7,243 nucleotides of DNA, from NCBI GenBank assembly GCA_030609125.1, contig JAUWCW010000095.1, positions 1-7,243 on the forward strand, given 5' to 3'. Under the pieces are notes generated by a model. The model made no database searches. It worked only from the letters and a program-made list of their open reading frames with translations, and was not told where the DNA came from. This document shows positions 1-6,439 of this stretch, piece after piece. How positions within the stretch are numbered: the stretch's first letter is position 1; each line of letters opens with the position of its first letter. Source of the stretch: Candidatus Rokuibacteriota bacterium (lineage in GTDB: Bacteria; JAUVQV01). Both the position numbers and the translations under genes were made by a program.

Positions 1-797
1 TCGTTGCCCTCTGTATCACCGCCGTTCTGCTTTTCGGGCAACCGCTGGCTTCACTCGCCGCCGACCCGGCGATTGACTGCTGGTTCCCGCCTTCGTGGAA
101 GGTCAAGGGAGCGAAGGCGAAGGCCATCACCTCGGCGCTGACGGATAAGTCAGGGCTTGCCGTCCAGCCGAGGATCGCCAAGAGCTATCCGCAGATCCTG
201 GCCGCTTTCGATTCGGAAACGTACTCGCTGGTGTACGTCGGCTCCTTCGTGCAGACCATTATCCGCGCGCGCGAACTCGGCACTCCGCTGGCGCAGGGAA
301 TCAACGGCAAGGAGTTTTACTCGGGCATCATGGTGTACCCCAAGGGGAAGGACCCGGGGAGCATTCTCAAGGGCAGCCCGGAAAAGGTAGCCTTCACCAT
401 CGGCGCCTCATCCGGGGAATCGAGCGCCAAGGCCGGCACGGGCGGCAAGGCGGCCGTGGGGGTGGCCAACCACAAGGCGGCCTCGATGGCGGTCAAGGCG
501 GGAAAGGCCGAAGCGGCGGTTGTGAAGAACTGGTGGTGGGACGGCAACAAGGGTGAATTCCCGGGCTTCGCGGTCTACCGGATTCCCGGCGTCTCGGAGG
601 AAAAGAACCCCGACAACGTCCTGACGGCGTCGAAAAGCATCCCGTCCGACGTGGCTAAAAAGATCGCGGACGCGGCCCTGGCCAGCGCGGAGGCCTTCGG
701 AGTCCAGAAGATGGCGCCTTTCGACCCGGGGACCCTTGATTTTTCGCTCGGTCTGATGAAAAAGGGAGGCATAGACCCCCTCACCTATTCCTGGTAG
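1..797 (+). CDS. PhnD-like ABC transporter solute-binding protein (5' partial)
   Basis: Periplasmic binding protein of the phosphate/phosphite/phosphonate (PhnD/SsuA-like) type, which would capture a small anionic ligand for an ABC importer. The reading frame is open from base 3, so the true start is off the left edge. A GTG at 231 is in frame but is not the start, because conserved sequence precedes it. The visible N-terminus is the end of a signal peptide (hydrophobic ITAVLLFG, then ASLAAD), with cleavage near base 60. The mature domain begins DCWFPPSWK. A LVYVGSFVQT segment follows at about 222-260, then a GKAAVGVANHKAA stretch, AAVVKN and a Trp triplet at 531-539. The C-terminus reads SLGLMKKGGIDPLTYSW. 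About 265 residues are visible, slightly short of typical PhnD-like proteins, as expected for a small 5' loss. No permease or ATPase gene follows, since the next gene is tyrS. The ligand cannot be told from sequence. The family call is fairly secure and the substrate is unknown. Confidence 0.8.
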   Translation, partial: VALCITAVLLFGQPLASLAADPAIDCWFPPSWKVKGAKAKAITSALTDKSGLAVQPRIAKSYPQILAAFDSETYSLVYVGSFVQTIIRARELGTPLAQGINGKEFYSGIMVYPKGKDPGSILKGSPEKVAFTIGASSGESSAKAGTGGKAAVGVANHKAASMAVKAGKAEAAVVKNWWWDGNKGEFPGFAVYRIPGVSEEKNPDNVLTASKSIPSDVAKKIADAALASAEAFGVQKMAPFDPGTLDFSLGLMKKGGIDPLTYSW

Positions 798-829
798 CAG
801 AGGATCGGGATCCAGCCCCTTCCGGTGGC

Positions 830-852
830 AGGCCGCGCGGCAGGGCGGCTTT
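830..852 (+). terminator. Weak hairpin with short T tail, possible terminator
   Basis: GCCGC at 832-836 can pair with GCGGC at 845-849 around an 8-base loop. G831-T850 and A830-T851 may extend the stem. Only three T residues follow (850-852) and two of them are used in the extended stem, so this is a poor intrinsic terminator. An alternative fold uses the perfect palindrome GCCGCGCGGC at 832-841. It lies 33 bases after the stop of the binding-protein gene and before tyrS, a sensible place for an end of transcription, but in GC-rich sequence such stems arise by chance. Confidence 0.22.
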
Positions 853-885
853 CGCGGGAGCAGCTGATTCGAAAAAGAGGCAGCC

Positions 886-890
886 GGGAG
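886..890 (+). promoter_or_regulatory. Ribosome binding site of tyrS
   Basis: GGGAG sits five bases before the ATG at 896. A second GGGAG at 891-895 touches the ATG and is too close to act. The site supports the ATG at 896 as the start of tyrS. Confidence 0.65.
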
Positions 891-895
891 GGGAG

Positions 896-2149
896 ATGAC
901 ACCTGCAGGCCATATCCTTGACATCCTGAGAGAACGGGGCTTCGTTGAACAGGTGACGGAGCCCGAAGCGGGCATCAGGGAGCTGCTCGACAGTCCCGCC
1001 TCGGCCTACATCGGGTTCGATCCGACGGCGGCGAGTCTCCACGTCGGCAGCCTGGTGCCCATCATGTCCCTGGTGCACCTGCAGCGTGCCGGACACCGTC
1101 CCGTCGTTCTTGTCGGCGGCGGGACCGGACTCGTCGGCGACCCTTCGGGAAAGACCGAAATGCGCACGGTCATGACCCGGGAGGAGATCGAAAGCAATGC
1201 CGCCGGCATCCGGCGGCAGCTGGAGCGATTTGTCGATTTCAGCGACGGGCGGGCCATACTGGTCAACAACGCGGACTGGCTGGTTCCGCTCAACTACCTC
1301 GAGTTTCTGCGTGACATCGGACGGAAGTTCTCGGTCAATCGCATGCTCGCCGCCGACGCCTACCGCACGCGCTACGAATCGCAGGAAGGTCTGAACTTCC
1401 TCGAATTCAACTACATGCTTCTCCAGGCGTACGACTATTACCATCTCTACCGCACCGAGGGCTGCCGGCTGCAGATGGGCGGCAGCGACCAGTGGGGAAA
1501 CATCGTGGCCGGGTGCGACCTGACGCGGCGCATGGAAGGCGCCCAGGTCTACGGGATAACCTTCCCCCTCATCACCACGGCGTCGGGGGCCAAGATGGGC
1601 AAGACCGCCGACGGGGCGGTCTGGCTCGACCCCGATCTCACTTCGCCGTACGATTACTACCAGTTCTGGGTCAACACCGATGATCGGGACGCGGAGCGCT
1701 TCCTCGCCCTTTTCACGCTCCTCGACCTGGCGGAGGTGAGAAGGCTGGGAGGACTGGAGGGTGCCAGGATCAGGGAGGCGAAGCGGGTCCTGGCGCTGGA
1801 GGCCACCGCCATCGCTCACGGCAGGGCGGCGGCGGAGGCGGCGGCGGCGGCGGCGGGCCGCCTTTTCGGCGGGCAGGAGAGGCAGGGAGGCGTCCCGCCG
1901 GACGCCCCGGCGAGCGAGCTCCCGGCGGCGGAATTCGAGCAGGGGGTGGAGGCCTTCGACCTTTTCCACCGCGTGGGACTGGCGAGAAGCCGCGGCGAGG
2001 CGCGCCGGCTCATTCAGGGAGGCGGCGCCTACGTGAACGGCGCGGCCGTGTCGGCTGTCAACGACCGGATCACATCGTCGGCGGCCCGGGACGGGGTCAT
2101 CACTCTCCGGGCGGGGAAGAAGAAGTTTCATCTCGTCCGCCTCGTCTGA
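896..2149 (+). CDS. tyrS: Tyrosyl-tRNA synthetase
   Basis: Cytoplasmic class I aminoacyl-tRNA synthetase that activates tyrosine with ATP and charges tRNA-Tyr. The protein has 417 residues, normal for the bacterial enzyme. The Rossmann catalytic domain carries the YIGFDPTA segment (38-45), the HIGH-box variant HVGS (49-52), GDPSGKTEMR (81-90), and the tyrosine-pocket residues Tyr173, Gln177 and Asp180. GGSDQWGN lies at 195-202 and the KMSKS-loop variant KMGKT at 233-237. A helical anticodon-binding domain follows and contains a polyalanine run (311-320). An S4 RNA-binding domain occupies roughly 350-415, with SRGEARRLIQGGGAYVNG as its core. All catalytic signatures are intact. The set fits the E. 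coli/Geobacillus-like (TyrS1) form and not the second bacterial subtype. The 98-base upstream gap is too short for a T-box leader and none is seen. It shares a strand with both binding-protein genes, but there is no sign of a functional link. Confidence 0.97.
   Translation: MTPAGHILDILRERGFVEQVTEPEAGIRELLDSPASAYIGFDPTAASLHVGSLVPIMSLVHLQRAGHRPVVLVGGGTGLVGDPSGKTEMRTVMTREEIESNAAGIRRQLERFVDFSDGRAILVNNADWLVPLNYLEFLRDIGRKFSVNRMLAADAYRTRYESQEGLNFLEFNYMLLQAYDYYHLYRTEGCRLQMGGSDQWGNIVAGCDLTRRMEGAQVYGITFPLITTASGAKMGKTADGAVWLDPDLTSPYDYYQFWVNTDDRDAERFLALFTLLDLAEVRRLGGLEGARIREAKRVLALEATAIAHGRAAAEAAAAAAGRLFGGQERQGGVPPDAPASELPAAEFEQGVEAFDLFHRVGLARSRGEARRLIQGGGAYVNGAAVSAVNDRITSSAARDGVITLRAGKKKFHLVRLV
1826..1855 (+). 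repeat. GCG trinucleotide run encoding polyalanine in tyrS
   Basis: Ten codons read GCG three times, GAG once, then GCG six times, giving AAAEAAAAAA at residues 311-320 of tyrosyl-tRNA synthetase. The run replaces a helix of the anticodon-binding domain that in relatives has mixed sequence between an (V/A)HG and an LF motif, and both flanking motifs are present here. It is a helix-compatible low-complexity tract and not an insertion. Simple GCG runs can vary in length by slippage in steps of one codon. Confidence 0.7.
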
Positions 2150-2170
2150 ATACTTGCGCGGGTCCTGAGA

Positions 2171-2199
2171 TTGACTCGGCGCATCCGTTGGAGTATTAG
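2171..2199 (+). promoter_or_regulatory. Candidate sigma70 promoter for the binding protein/TolC-like pair
   Basis: TTGACT at 2171-2176 matches five of six bases of the -35 consensus. After a spacer of exactly 17 bases, TATTAG at 2194-2199 matches four of six bases of the -10 consensus. It lies in the 63-base gap after tyrS. Transcription would begin near 2206, leaving only about seven bases before the ATG at 2213, so the mRNA would be nearly leaderless and would lack the AGAGG at 2198-2202. The spacing is ideal, but a single match of this quality can occur by chance. Confidence 0.38.
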
Positions 2200-2202
2200 A
2201 GG
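2198..2202 (+). promoter_or_regulatory. Possible ribosome binding site of the YejA-type gene
   Basis: AGAGG lies ten bases before the ATG at 2213, within a usable but slightly long distance. It is only one base from the in-frame ATG at 2204, which argues against that start. It would work only on mRNA reading through from tyrS, since the candidate promoter overlapping it would start transcripts downstream of it. Confidence 0.45.
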
Positions 2203-2212
2203 AATGGAATCC

Positions 2213-4045
2213 ATGCGGTTACTACTTATTCTTGCGGCCCTCGCTCTTGTACCGGCGGCCCGACCCGCTCACGCGGCGGGGGAGACGGGCACTCTCACGC
2301 ATGCCCTCGCCATGCACGGGGAGCCGAAGTACGGCCCGGATTTCAAACACTTCGATTACGTCAATCCCGAGGCTCCGAAGGGGGGCGATATCCGGCTTCA
2401 CGCCATCGGTACCTTCGACAGCCTGAACGGCTTCAATTTCAAGGGAGTGAGCGCTCTCGCCCTGGGGGGCCTGTACGACACCCTCCTTGCCAATTCGAGC
2501 GACGAGGCCTTCAGCGAGTACGGGCTCCTGGCGGAGTCGATAGAGGTTCCGGAGGACCGGTCGTGGGTGGCCTTTACCATGCGCGACGAGGCGCGCTGGC
2601 ACGACGGGAAGCCCGTTACGGTGAACGACGTAATCTTCAGCTTCGAGATACTCAAGAAGAAAGGGCACCCCTTTTACCGCGCCTACTACGCCAGCGTGGC
2701 CGGGGTGGAAGCGGTGGGGAAAAGAAAAGTCCGGTTCCGCTTCAGCGGCAGCGAAAACAGGGAGCTGCCGCTGATTATCGGGCAGATGCCCATCCTTCCG
2801 AAGCACTACTGGGAGGGCAGGGCCTTCGAAAAAACGACCCTCGAGCCCCCGCTGGGGAGCGGCCCGTACCGCATCGGGGCCGTCGAGCCGGGACGGTCCA
2901 TCGTCTACGAACGGGTGGAGGACTACTGGGGCGCCGGCCTCCCCGTCAACAGGGGAAGAAACAACTTCAACCGCATCCGTTACGACTACTACCGTGACGC
3001 CACGATTGCCCTGGAGGCCTTCAAGGCCGGGGAGTACCATTTCCGCGAGGAGAACGTCTCCAAGCAGTGGGCCGCCGCCTACGACATTCCCGCCGTGAGG
3101 GGGGGACTGATAATAAAAGAGGAGATTCCCCACGAGCGACCGACGGGAATGCAGGGCTTCGCCTTCAACACCCGCCGCTCCTTCTTCGCGGACCCGCTGG
3201 TGAGGGAGGCACTGGCGTACGCCTTTGACTTCGAGTGGACCACCAGGAGCCTCTTCTACGGGCAGTACGCGCGGACAACGAGCTACTTCTCCAACAGCGA
3301 GCTGGCCGCGAGGGGAATGCCCGGCCCGGAAGAGCTGGCGGTTCTCGAGCCGTACCGCGGGCGTCTTCCGGAGGAGGTGTTCACGGCGGGATACGCCCCT
3401 CCCGCCACCGAAGGAAGCGGGCGGATCAGGGGCAACCTGGGGCGCGCGATGAAGCTGCTGAAAAGAGCGGGGTGGCGGATGGAGGGGGGCAGGCTCGTGC
3501 GGGCGGATACGGGGGAGGCCTTCGACTTCGAGATCCTGCTTAATTCTCCCACCTGGGAGCGGATAGCGCTGCCCTTCAGGAAGAACCTGCAGCGTCTCGG
3601 GATTGAAGCGAAAGTCCGCACCGTCGATGCCGCCCAGTACCAGAAGAGGGTCGAGGAGTTCGATTTCGATATGATCGTCGATGTTTTTGGACAGTCGCTC
3701 TCGCCGGGGAACGAGCAGAGGGATTTCTGGAGTTCCGCCGCCGCCGCCGAGCCCGGCAGCAGAAACACCATAGGCATAGAGGACCCCGTTGTGGACGAGC
3801 TCGTCGATCTGGTGATCGCCGCCCCGGACCGACGGTCCCTGATCGCCAGGACAAGGGCGTTGGACCGGGTGCTGCTCTGGGGTCACTACATCATCCCCCA
3901 CTGGCACATCCGGAGCTATCGAGTCGCCTACTGGGATATTTTCGGCCGGCCCGAAGTCGTGCCCCGTTACTCCCTCGGCTTTGACTCGTGGTGGGTGGAC
4001 GCGAACAGGCAGAAGAGCCTGGGGGCGAGGAAGAAGGCCCTTTAA
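2213..4045 (+). CDS. YejA-type oligopeptide ABC transporter substrate-binding protein
   Basis: Periplasmic solute-binding protein of the SBP_bac_5 (DppA/OppA-like) family, closest by eye to the YejA branch, which in enterobacteria feeds the YejBEF importer for peptides and microcin C. I chose the ATG at 2213 because it starts a clean signal peptide: one Arg, the hydrophobic stretch LLLILAALALVPAA, and an AHA cleavage site near residue 21. In-frame starts at 2171 (TTG) and 2204 (ATG) only add a tail before it. The product has 610 residues, close to YejA length. Family segments include YVNPEAPKGGDIR near the mature N-terminus, RDEARWHDGKPVT, LPKHYW, GSGPYRI and FAFNTRR. The C-terminal part is the most diagnostic: SPGNEQRDFW (497-506), the DPVVDELVDLVIAA segment, GHYIIPHWH, and GFDSWWVD with the Trp pair at 593-594. 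No yejB, yejE or yejF homologue follows. The stop codon instead abuts the start of a TolC-like gene. Family is secure. Ligand and importer are unknown. Confidence 0.9.
   Translation: MRLLLILAALALVPAARPAHAAGETGTLTHALAMHGEPKYGPDFKHFDYVNPEAPKGGDIRLHAIGTFDSLNGFNFKGVSALALGGLYDTLLANSSDEAFSEYGLLAESIEVPEDRSWVAFTMRDEARWHDGKPVTVNDVIFSFEILKKKGHPFYRAYYASVAGVEAVGKRKVRFRFSGSENRELPLIIGQMPILPKHYWEGRAFEKTTLEPPLGSGPYRIGAVEPGRSIVYERVEDYWGAGLPVNRGRNNFNRIRYDYYRDATIALEAFKAGEYHFREENVSKQWAAAYDIPAVRGGLIIKEEIPHERPTGMQGFAFNTRRSFFADPLVREALAYAFDFEWTTRSLFYGQYARTTSYFSNSELAARGMPGPEELAVLEPYRGRLPEEVFTAGYAPPATEGSGRIRGNLGRAMKLLKRAGWRMEGGRLVRADTGEAFDFEILLNSPTWERIALPFRKNLQRLGIEAKVRTVDAAQYQKRVEEFDFDMIVDVFGQSLSPGNEQRDFWSSAAAAEPGSRNTIGIEDPVVDELVDLVIAAPDRRSLIARTRALDRVLLWGHYIIPHWHIRSYRVAYWDIFGRPEVVPRYSLGFDSWWVDANRQKSLGARKKAL
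4033..4037 (+). promoter_or_regulatory. Ribosome binding site of the TolC-like gene
   Basis: GAAGG lies eight bases before the ATG at 4046 and inside the last codons of the upstream binding-protein gene. It supports that start and allows ribosomes finishing the upstream gene to reinitiate directly. Confidence 0.5.
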
Positions 4046-5461
4046 ATGGGGACACGCCGGAGGCTGAGCGGAGACGTCGGTTCCCTTGCTGCGGGCGTGC
4101 TCTCGGCGCTGATCCTCACCGCCGGGTTCGGGGGGGACCTGAAGGCGGAAGAGCTCAGGCTGACCCTCGCTTCGGCCCTGGACATGGCCGTCGGCAGCAG
4201 CCATCTCCTCAGGTCCGCCGATCTGGAAGTGGAAAAGGCGGGGATCTCCATCAAGAGGGCCCGGGCGGAGCGGTATGTTCCCGAGGCGGAGCTGCTGGTG
4301 GAGACGGGGGTGGTGCCGGCGGCGAGAGGCACGGCGCTGGACTCTCCGGACCAGCAGAGCGACCTCGACAGCCTGGGCCCCTTTTACAAGATCAACCTGA
4401 AGATAGTCCAGCCCCTGTACACCTTCGGCCGGCTCAAGAACCTTGAGAAGCTGGCCCGCGAGGGGCTGGGCGCGGCGGAGGCGAACGCCGAGCTTGCCCT
4501 GCAGGAGCTGTCGCTGCTGGTGATCGAGACCTACTGGTCCCTCATGTCGTCGCGGGAAGCGGTGGCCATAGCCGAGGAGTTGCGGGACAACTTCCGCAAG
4601 CTTCTGGTGGAGGTGGAAAAGAGGATCGACGACGAGGACTCGGAAGTCGACGATACGGACCTTCTGGAGGTGAAGAGTTCCACCTACCCCATCGAAAAGG
4701 TGTTTCTGGACTCCCGGGAGGACAGCCGCAAGTCCCTGATGGTTATGCGAATCCTCGTCGGCGCCGGTGCGGGCGAGGATCTCGTCACCGGCGGGGAGTC
4801 CTCCCCGGAGTTCGAGGTCGGGATGGAAGTCTTCGACAGGTTCCTTCTCGAGAAGGGCGTCATGGACAAGCAGCTCGATGTTCTCGCAGCGGCCGCGCGC
4901 GCCCTGGAGAGAAAGATAGAGCTCACGAAGAGCGAGCGCTACCCGCTGATTTTCCTCGCTGCCGCCGCGGGCTTCGCCGAGGCGCCGAACCGGGACGACC
5001 AGACGAACCCCTTCGTCCTGGACGATTTCAACTACGCCAGGATAGGCGCCGGGATAGGGATATCATGGAGGCCGAATCTCTACAAGAGCGGCCTTGAAGT
5101 GGACGAGATGAGAAAAGAGCATCAGGCGCTGCTCGAGAAGATCGAGGCCCTGAGGCGGAAACTCACCGTCGAGGCCTCGGTCAGGTTCGGCGAGGCCGCC
5201 AAGAACCGGGCGCTTCTCGATGCCGCCCGTGAGTCTCTGGCCGCCTCGAAGAGCTGGCTTCGCCTCAGCCTCGACAACTTCGATCTGGGCATTGGCGAAG
5301 TGAAGCGGCTCCTCGACGCCTACGAGGCTTACTTTGAGATGAAAGGCGTGGAGGTCGCCATGGAACTGGAGTACAACGTCTCTCTCGCCCGGGTGGCGAG
5401 TTCCCTGGGAGACGTCGGCCGCTACCTGAAGTGGCTGGAGAAGGGGGAAGTGGAGTTTTAG
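4046..5461 (+). CDS. TolC-like outer membrane efflux protein
   Basis: Outer-membrane channel protein of the OEP/TolC family. Its trimers form a beta-barrel and periplasmic alpha-tunnel serving multidrug efflux pumps or type I secretion. The product has 471 residues, the usual length. A signal peptide is visible: RRR near the start, a hydrophobic stretch at about 14-28, and cleavage near LKA (32-34). The first OEP repeat opens LTLASALDMAV and includes VQPLYTFGRLKN, a typical barrel-to-helix passage. The second repeat has IGAGIGISWRPNLYKSG followed by long heptad-like helices rich in Ala, Leu, Glu and Lys, then LGIGEVKRLLDAYEAY at the predicted periplasmic tip. An acidic cluster at 195-205 (8 of 11 residues Asp or Glu) sits at the tip of the first repeat. 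No N-terminal lipoprotein cysteine is seen. No membrane-fusion protein or pump gene is in the window. It starts on the base after the upstream TAA, implying co-transcription with the YejA-type gene. The family is clear. The transported substrate is unknown. Confidence 0.9.
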   Translation: MGTRRRLSGDVGSLAAGVLSALILTAGFGGDLKAEELRLTLASALDMAVGSSHLLRSADLEVEKAGISIKRARAERYVPEAELLVETGVVPAARGTALDSPDQQSDLDSLGPFYKINLKIVQPLYTFGRLKNLEKLAREGLGAAEANAELALQELSLLVIETYWSLMSSREAVAIAEELRDNFRKLLVEVEKRIDDEDSEVDDTDLLEVKSSTYPIEKVFLDSREDSRKSLMVMRILVGAGAGEDLVTGGESSPEFEVGMEVFDRFLLEKGVMDKQLDVLAAAARALERKIELTKSERYPLIFLAAAAGFAEAPNRDDQTNPFVLDDFNYARIGAGIGISWRPNLYKSGLEVDEMRKEHQALLEKIEALRRKLTVEASVRFGEAAKNRALLDAARESLAASKSWLRLSLDNFDLGIGEVKRLLDAYEAYFEMKGVEVAMELEYNVSLARVASSLGDVGRYLKWLEKGEVEF

Positions 5462-5467
5462 CCAGGG

Positions 5468-6439
5468 CTAGAGCCAGCCGTTTTCCCGGTACCACTCGTA
5501 AGTCGAGCGAAAGCCGTCCTCCATCATGACTGCCGGGGAGAAGTCCAGATCCTCCTCTATCTTCCGGCCGCTGCAGACCCATCCGGGCTGGATGGCCTCT
5601 CTCACCCGGTCGCTGTTGAGAAGCGGCGGCCTGCCGGTCAGGCTGCCGGCCAGGTCGCAGAAGAGTCCCGTCGCCCTCATAACGGCGGCGGGGACGGGAA
5701 AAGGCACTCCCCGACCCACGACCGACCGCAGGATCCGGGCGACGTCGTCACGGGTGTAGACCCTGCCGTCGGAGAGGTGGTAGACCTGTCCGGCCACGGC
5801 GCTGCCGCGGCCGGCGAGGAGGAGGGCCCGCACCAGGTCCTCGACGTGAATGGTGGAGACCTCGGTTTTCCTGCCGGCTATCTGGAGAATGATGCCCAGG
5901 CGGGCCAGCCTGAAAAGAAGGAGGACGTCCCGGTCCCAGGGGCCGTAGACAACGGGGGGGCGAATGATGGTCCAGAGAGAGGCAGGGCAGTCGCGGCGGA
6001 GCAGCTCCTCGCCGAGCAGCTTGCTCCGGCCGTAATCGCTGACCGGCGAGGGGGTGTCTTCCTCGGAGGCCGGTCCGGCGGAGGTGCAGGGACCGGCGGC
6101 CGAGAGGGAGCTGACGAGGATGATCCTCGTCGAGGCAGCGGCGGCGGCCCTCGCGAGGACCGCGGCGCCCTCGCCGTTCACGGCATAGTACGTCCGGGCC
6201 CGCAAGGCCCTGGTGCAGGCGGCGAGGTGAAAGACGATGTCCGCATCAGCGGCGCACCGCCGCATCAGCTCTTCGTCCATGATCCCGCCCTGCACGACCT
6301 CGACGCCCGCGAGCTTCTTCAGCCACTCCGCGCGGGAAGGGGAGCGCACGAGACAGACCACGCGGTGCCCCTCGGAAGAGAGCGCCGGGGTGAGGTGGCG
6401 TCCAATGAAGCCGGTGGCCCCGGTAAGAAAGACTCTCAT
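5468..6439 (-). CDS. Extended short-chain dehydrogenase/reductase (NAD(P)-dependent epimerase/dehydratase family)
   Basis: Cytoplasmic Rossmann-fold oxidoreductase of 323 residues. The ATG at 6439 is chosen because the nucleotide-binding motif GATGFIG (7-13, the GxxGxxG form) follows at the usual distance. The open frame upstream of it only shadows the neighbouring gene. Other signatures are HLAA (71-74), LVSSLSA with Ser110/Ser111 as the catalytic serine position, the catalytic Tyr136-Lys140 pair in YGRSK, and RPPVVYGPWDRD (160-171), typical of epimerases, dehydratases and 3-beta-hydroxysteroid dehydrogenase-like enzymes. Arg32 after the second strand (CLVRS) suggests NADPH preference, as in many related reductases. 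This is an inference. The start overlaps the stop of the upstream acyltransferase gene (ATGA, 6439-6436), and no good ribosome site is seen, so translation is probably coupled. The gene ends six bases from the TolC-like gene on the other strand. The substrate cannot be assigned and may be a nucleotide sugar, sterol-like or polyketide-like carbonyl compound. Confidence 0.88.
   Translation of the reverse strand: MRVFLTGATGFIGRHLTPALSSEGHRVVCLVRSPSRAEWLKKLAGVEVVQGGIMDEELMRRCAADADIVFHLAACTRALRARTYYAVNGEGAAVLARAAAAASTRIILVSSLSAAGPCTSAGPASEEDTPSPVSDYGRSKLLGEELLRRDCPASLWTIIRPPVVYGPWDRDVLLLFRLARLGIILQIAGRKTEVSTIHVEDLVRALLLAGRGSAVAGQVYHLSDGRVYTRDDVARILRSVVGRGVPFPVPAAVMRATGLFCDLAGSLTGRPPLLNSDRVREAIQPGWVCSGRKIEEDLDFSPAVMMEDGFRSTYEWYRENGWL
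6436..6439 (-). other. ATGA stop/start overlap coupling acyltransferase and reductase genes
   Basis: On the minus strand the ATG of the reductase gene (6439-6437) and the TGA of the acyltransferase gene (6438-6436) share bases. The 20 bases upstream (AAAGATCT next to the ATG) hold no convincing Shine-Dalgarno site. Termination-reinitiation is therefore the likely way the second protein is made, implying linked dosage of both. Confidence 0.75.

Noticed and set aside
231-797. PhnD-like gene starting at the GTG at 231
   Set aside because: Signal-peptide-like and family-like sequence continues in frame upstream to the window edge, so the gene is cut by the edge and does not start there.
798-895. 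T-box leader or other riboswitch ahead of tyrS
   Set aside because: The gap is only 98 bases, with no T-box consensus sequence, specifier stem or strong terminator/antiterminator pair.
918-946. Perfect TTGACA hexamer inside the 5' end of tyrS
   Set aside because: The sequence 17 bases further on is TTCGTT, which is not a -10 element, and the hexamer encodes normal tyrS residues.
785-2131. A 448-residue open frame on the minus strand opposite tyrS
   Set aside because: It is the GC-rich complement of a clearly conserved tyrS. Its translation is low-complexity (Arg, Gly, Pro and His rich) with no recognisable domain.
2222-4204. A 660-residue open frame on the minus strand opposite the YejA-type gene
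   Set aside because: It is antisense to a well-conserved binding-protein gene and runs on into the TolC-like gene. The composition is typical of a shadow frame and no motif is recognisable.
5459-5490. Bidirectional intrinsic terminator between the convergent genes
   Set aside because: The best stems are four base pairs (GGCT/AGCC, TAGC/GCTA) and only one has a short GTTTT after it, too weak to call.
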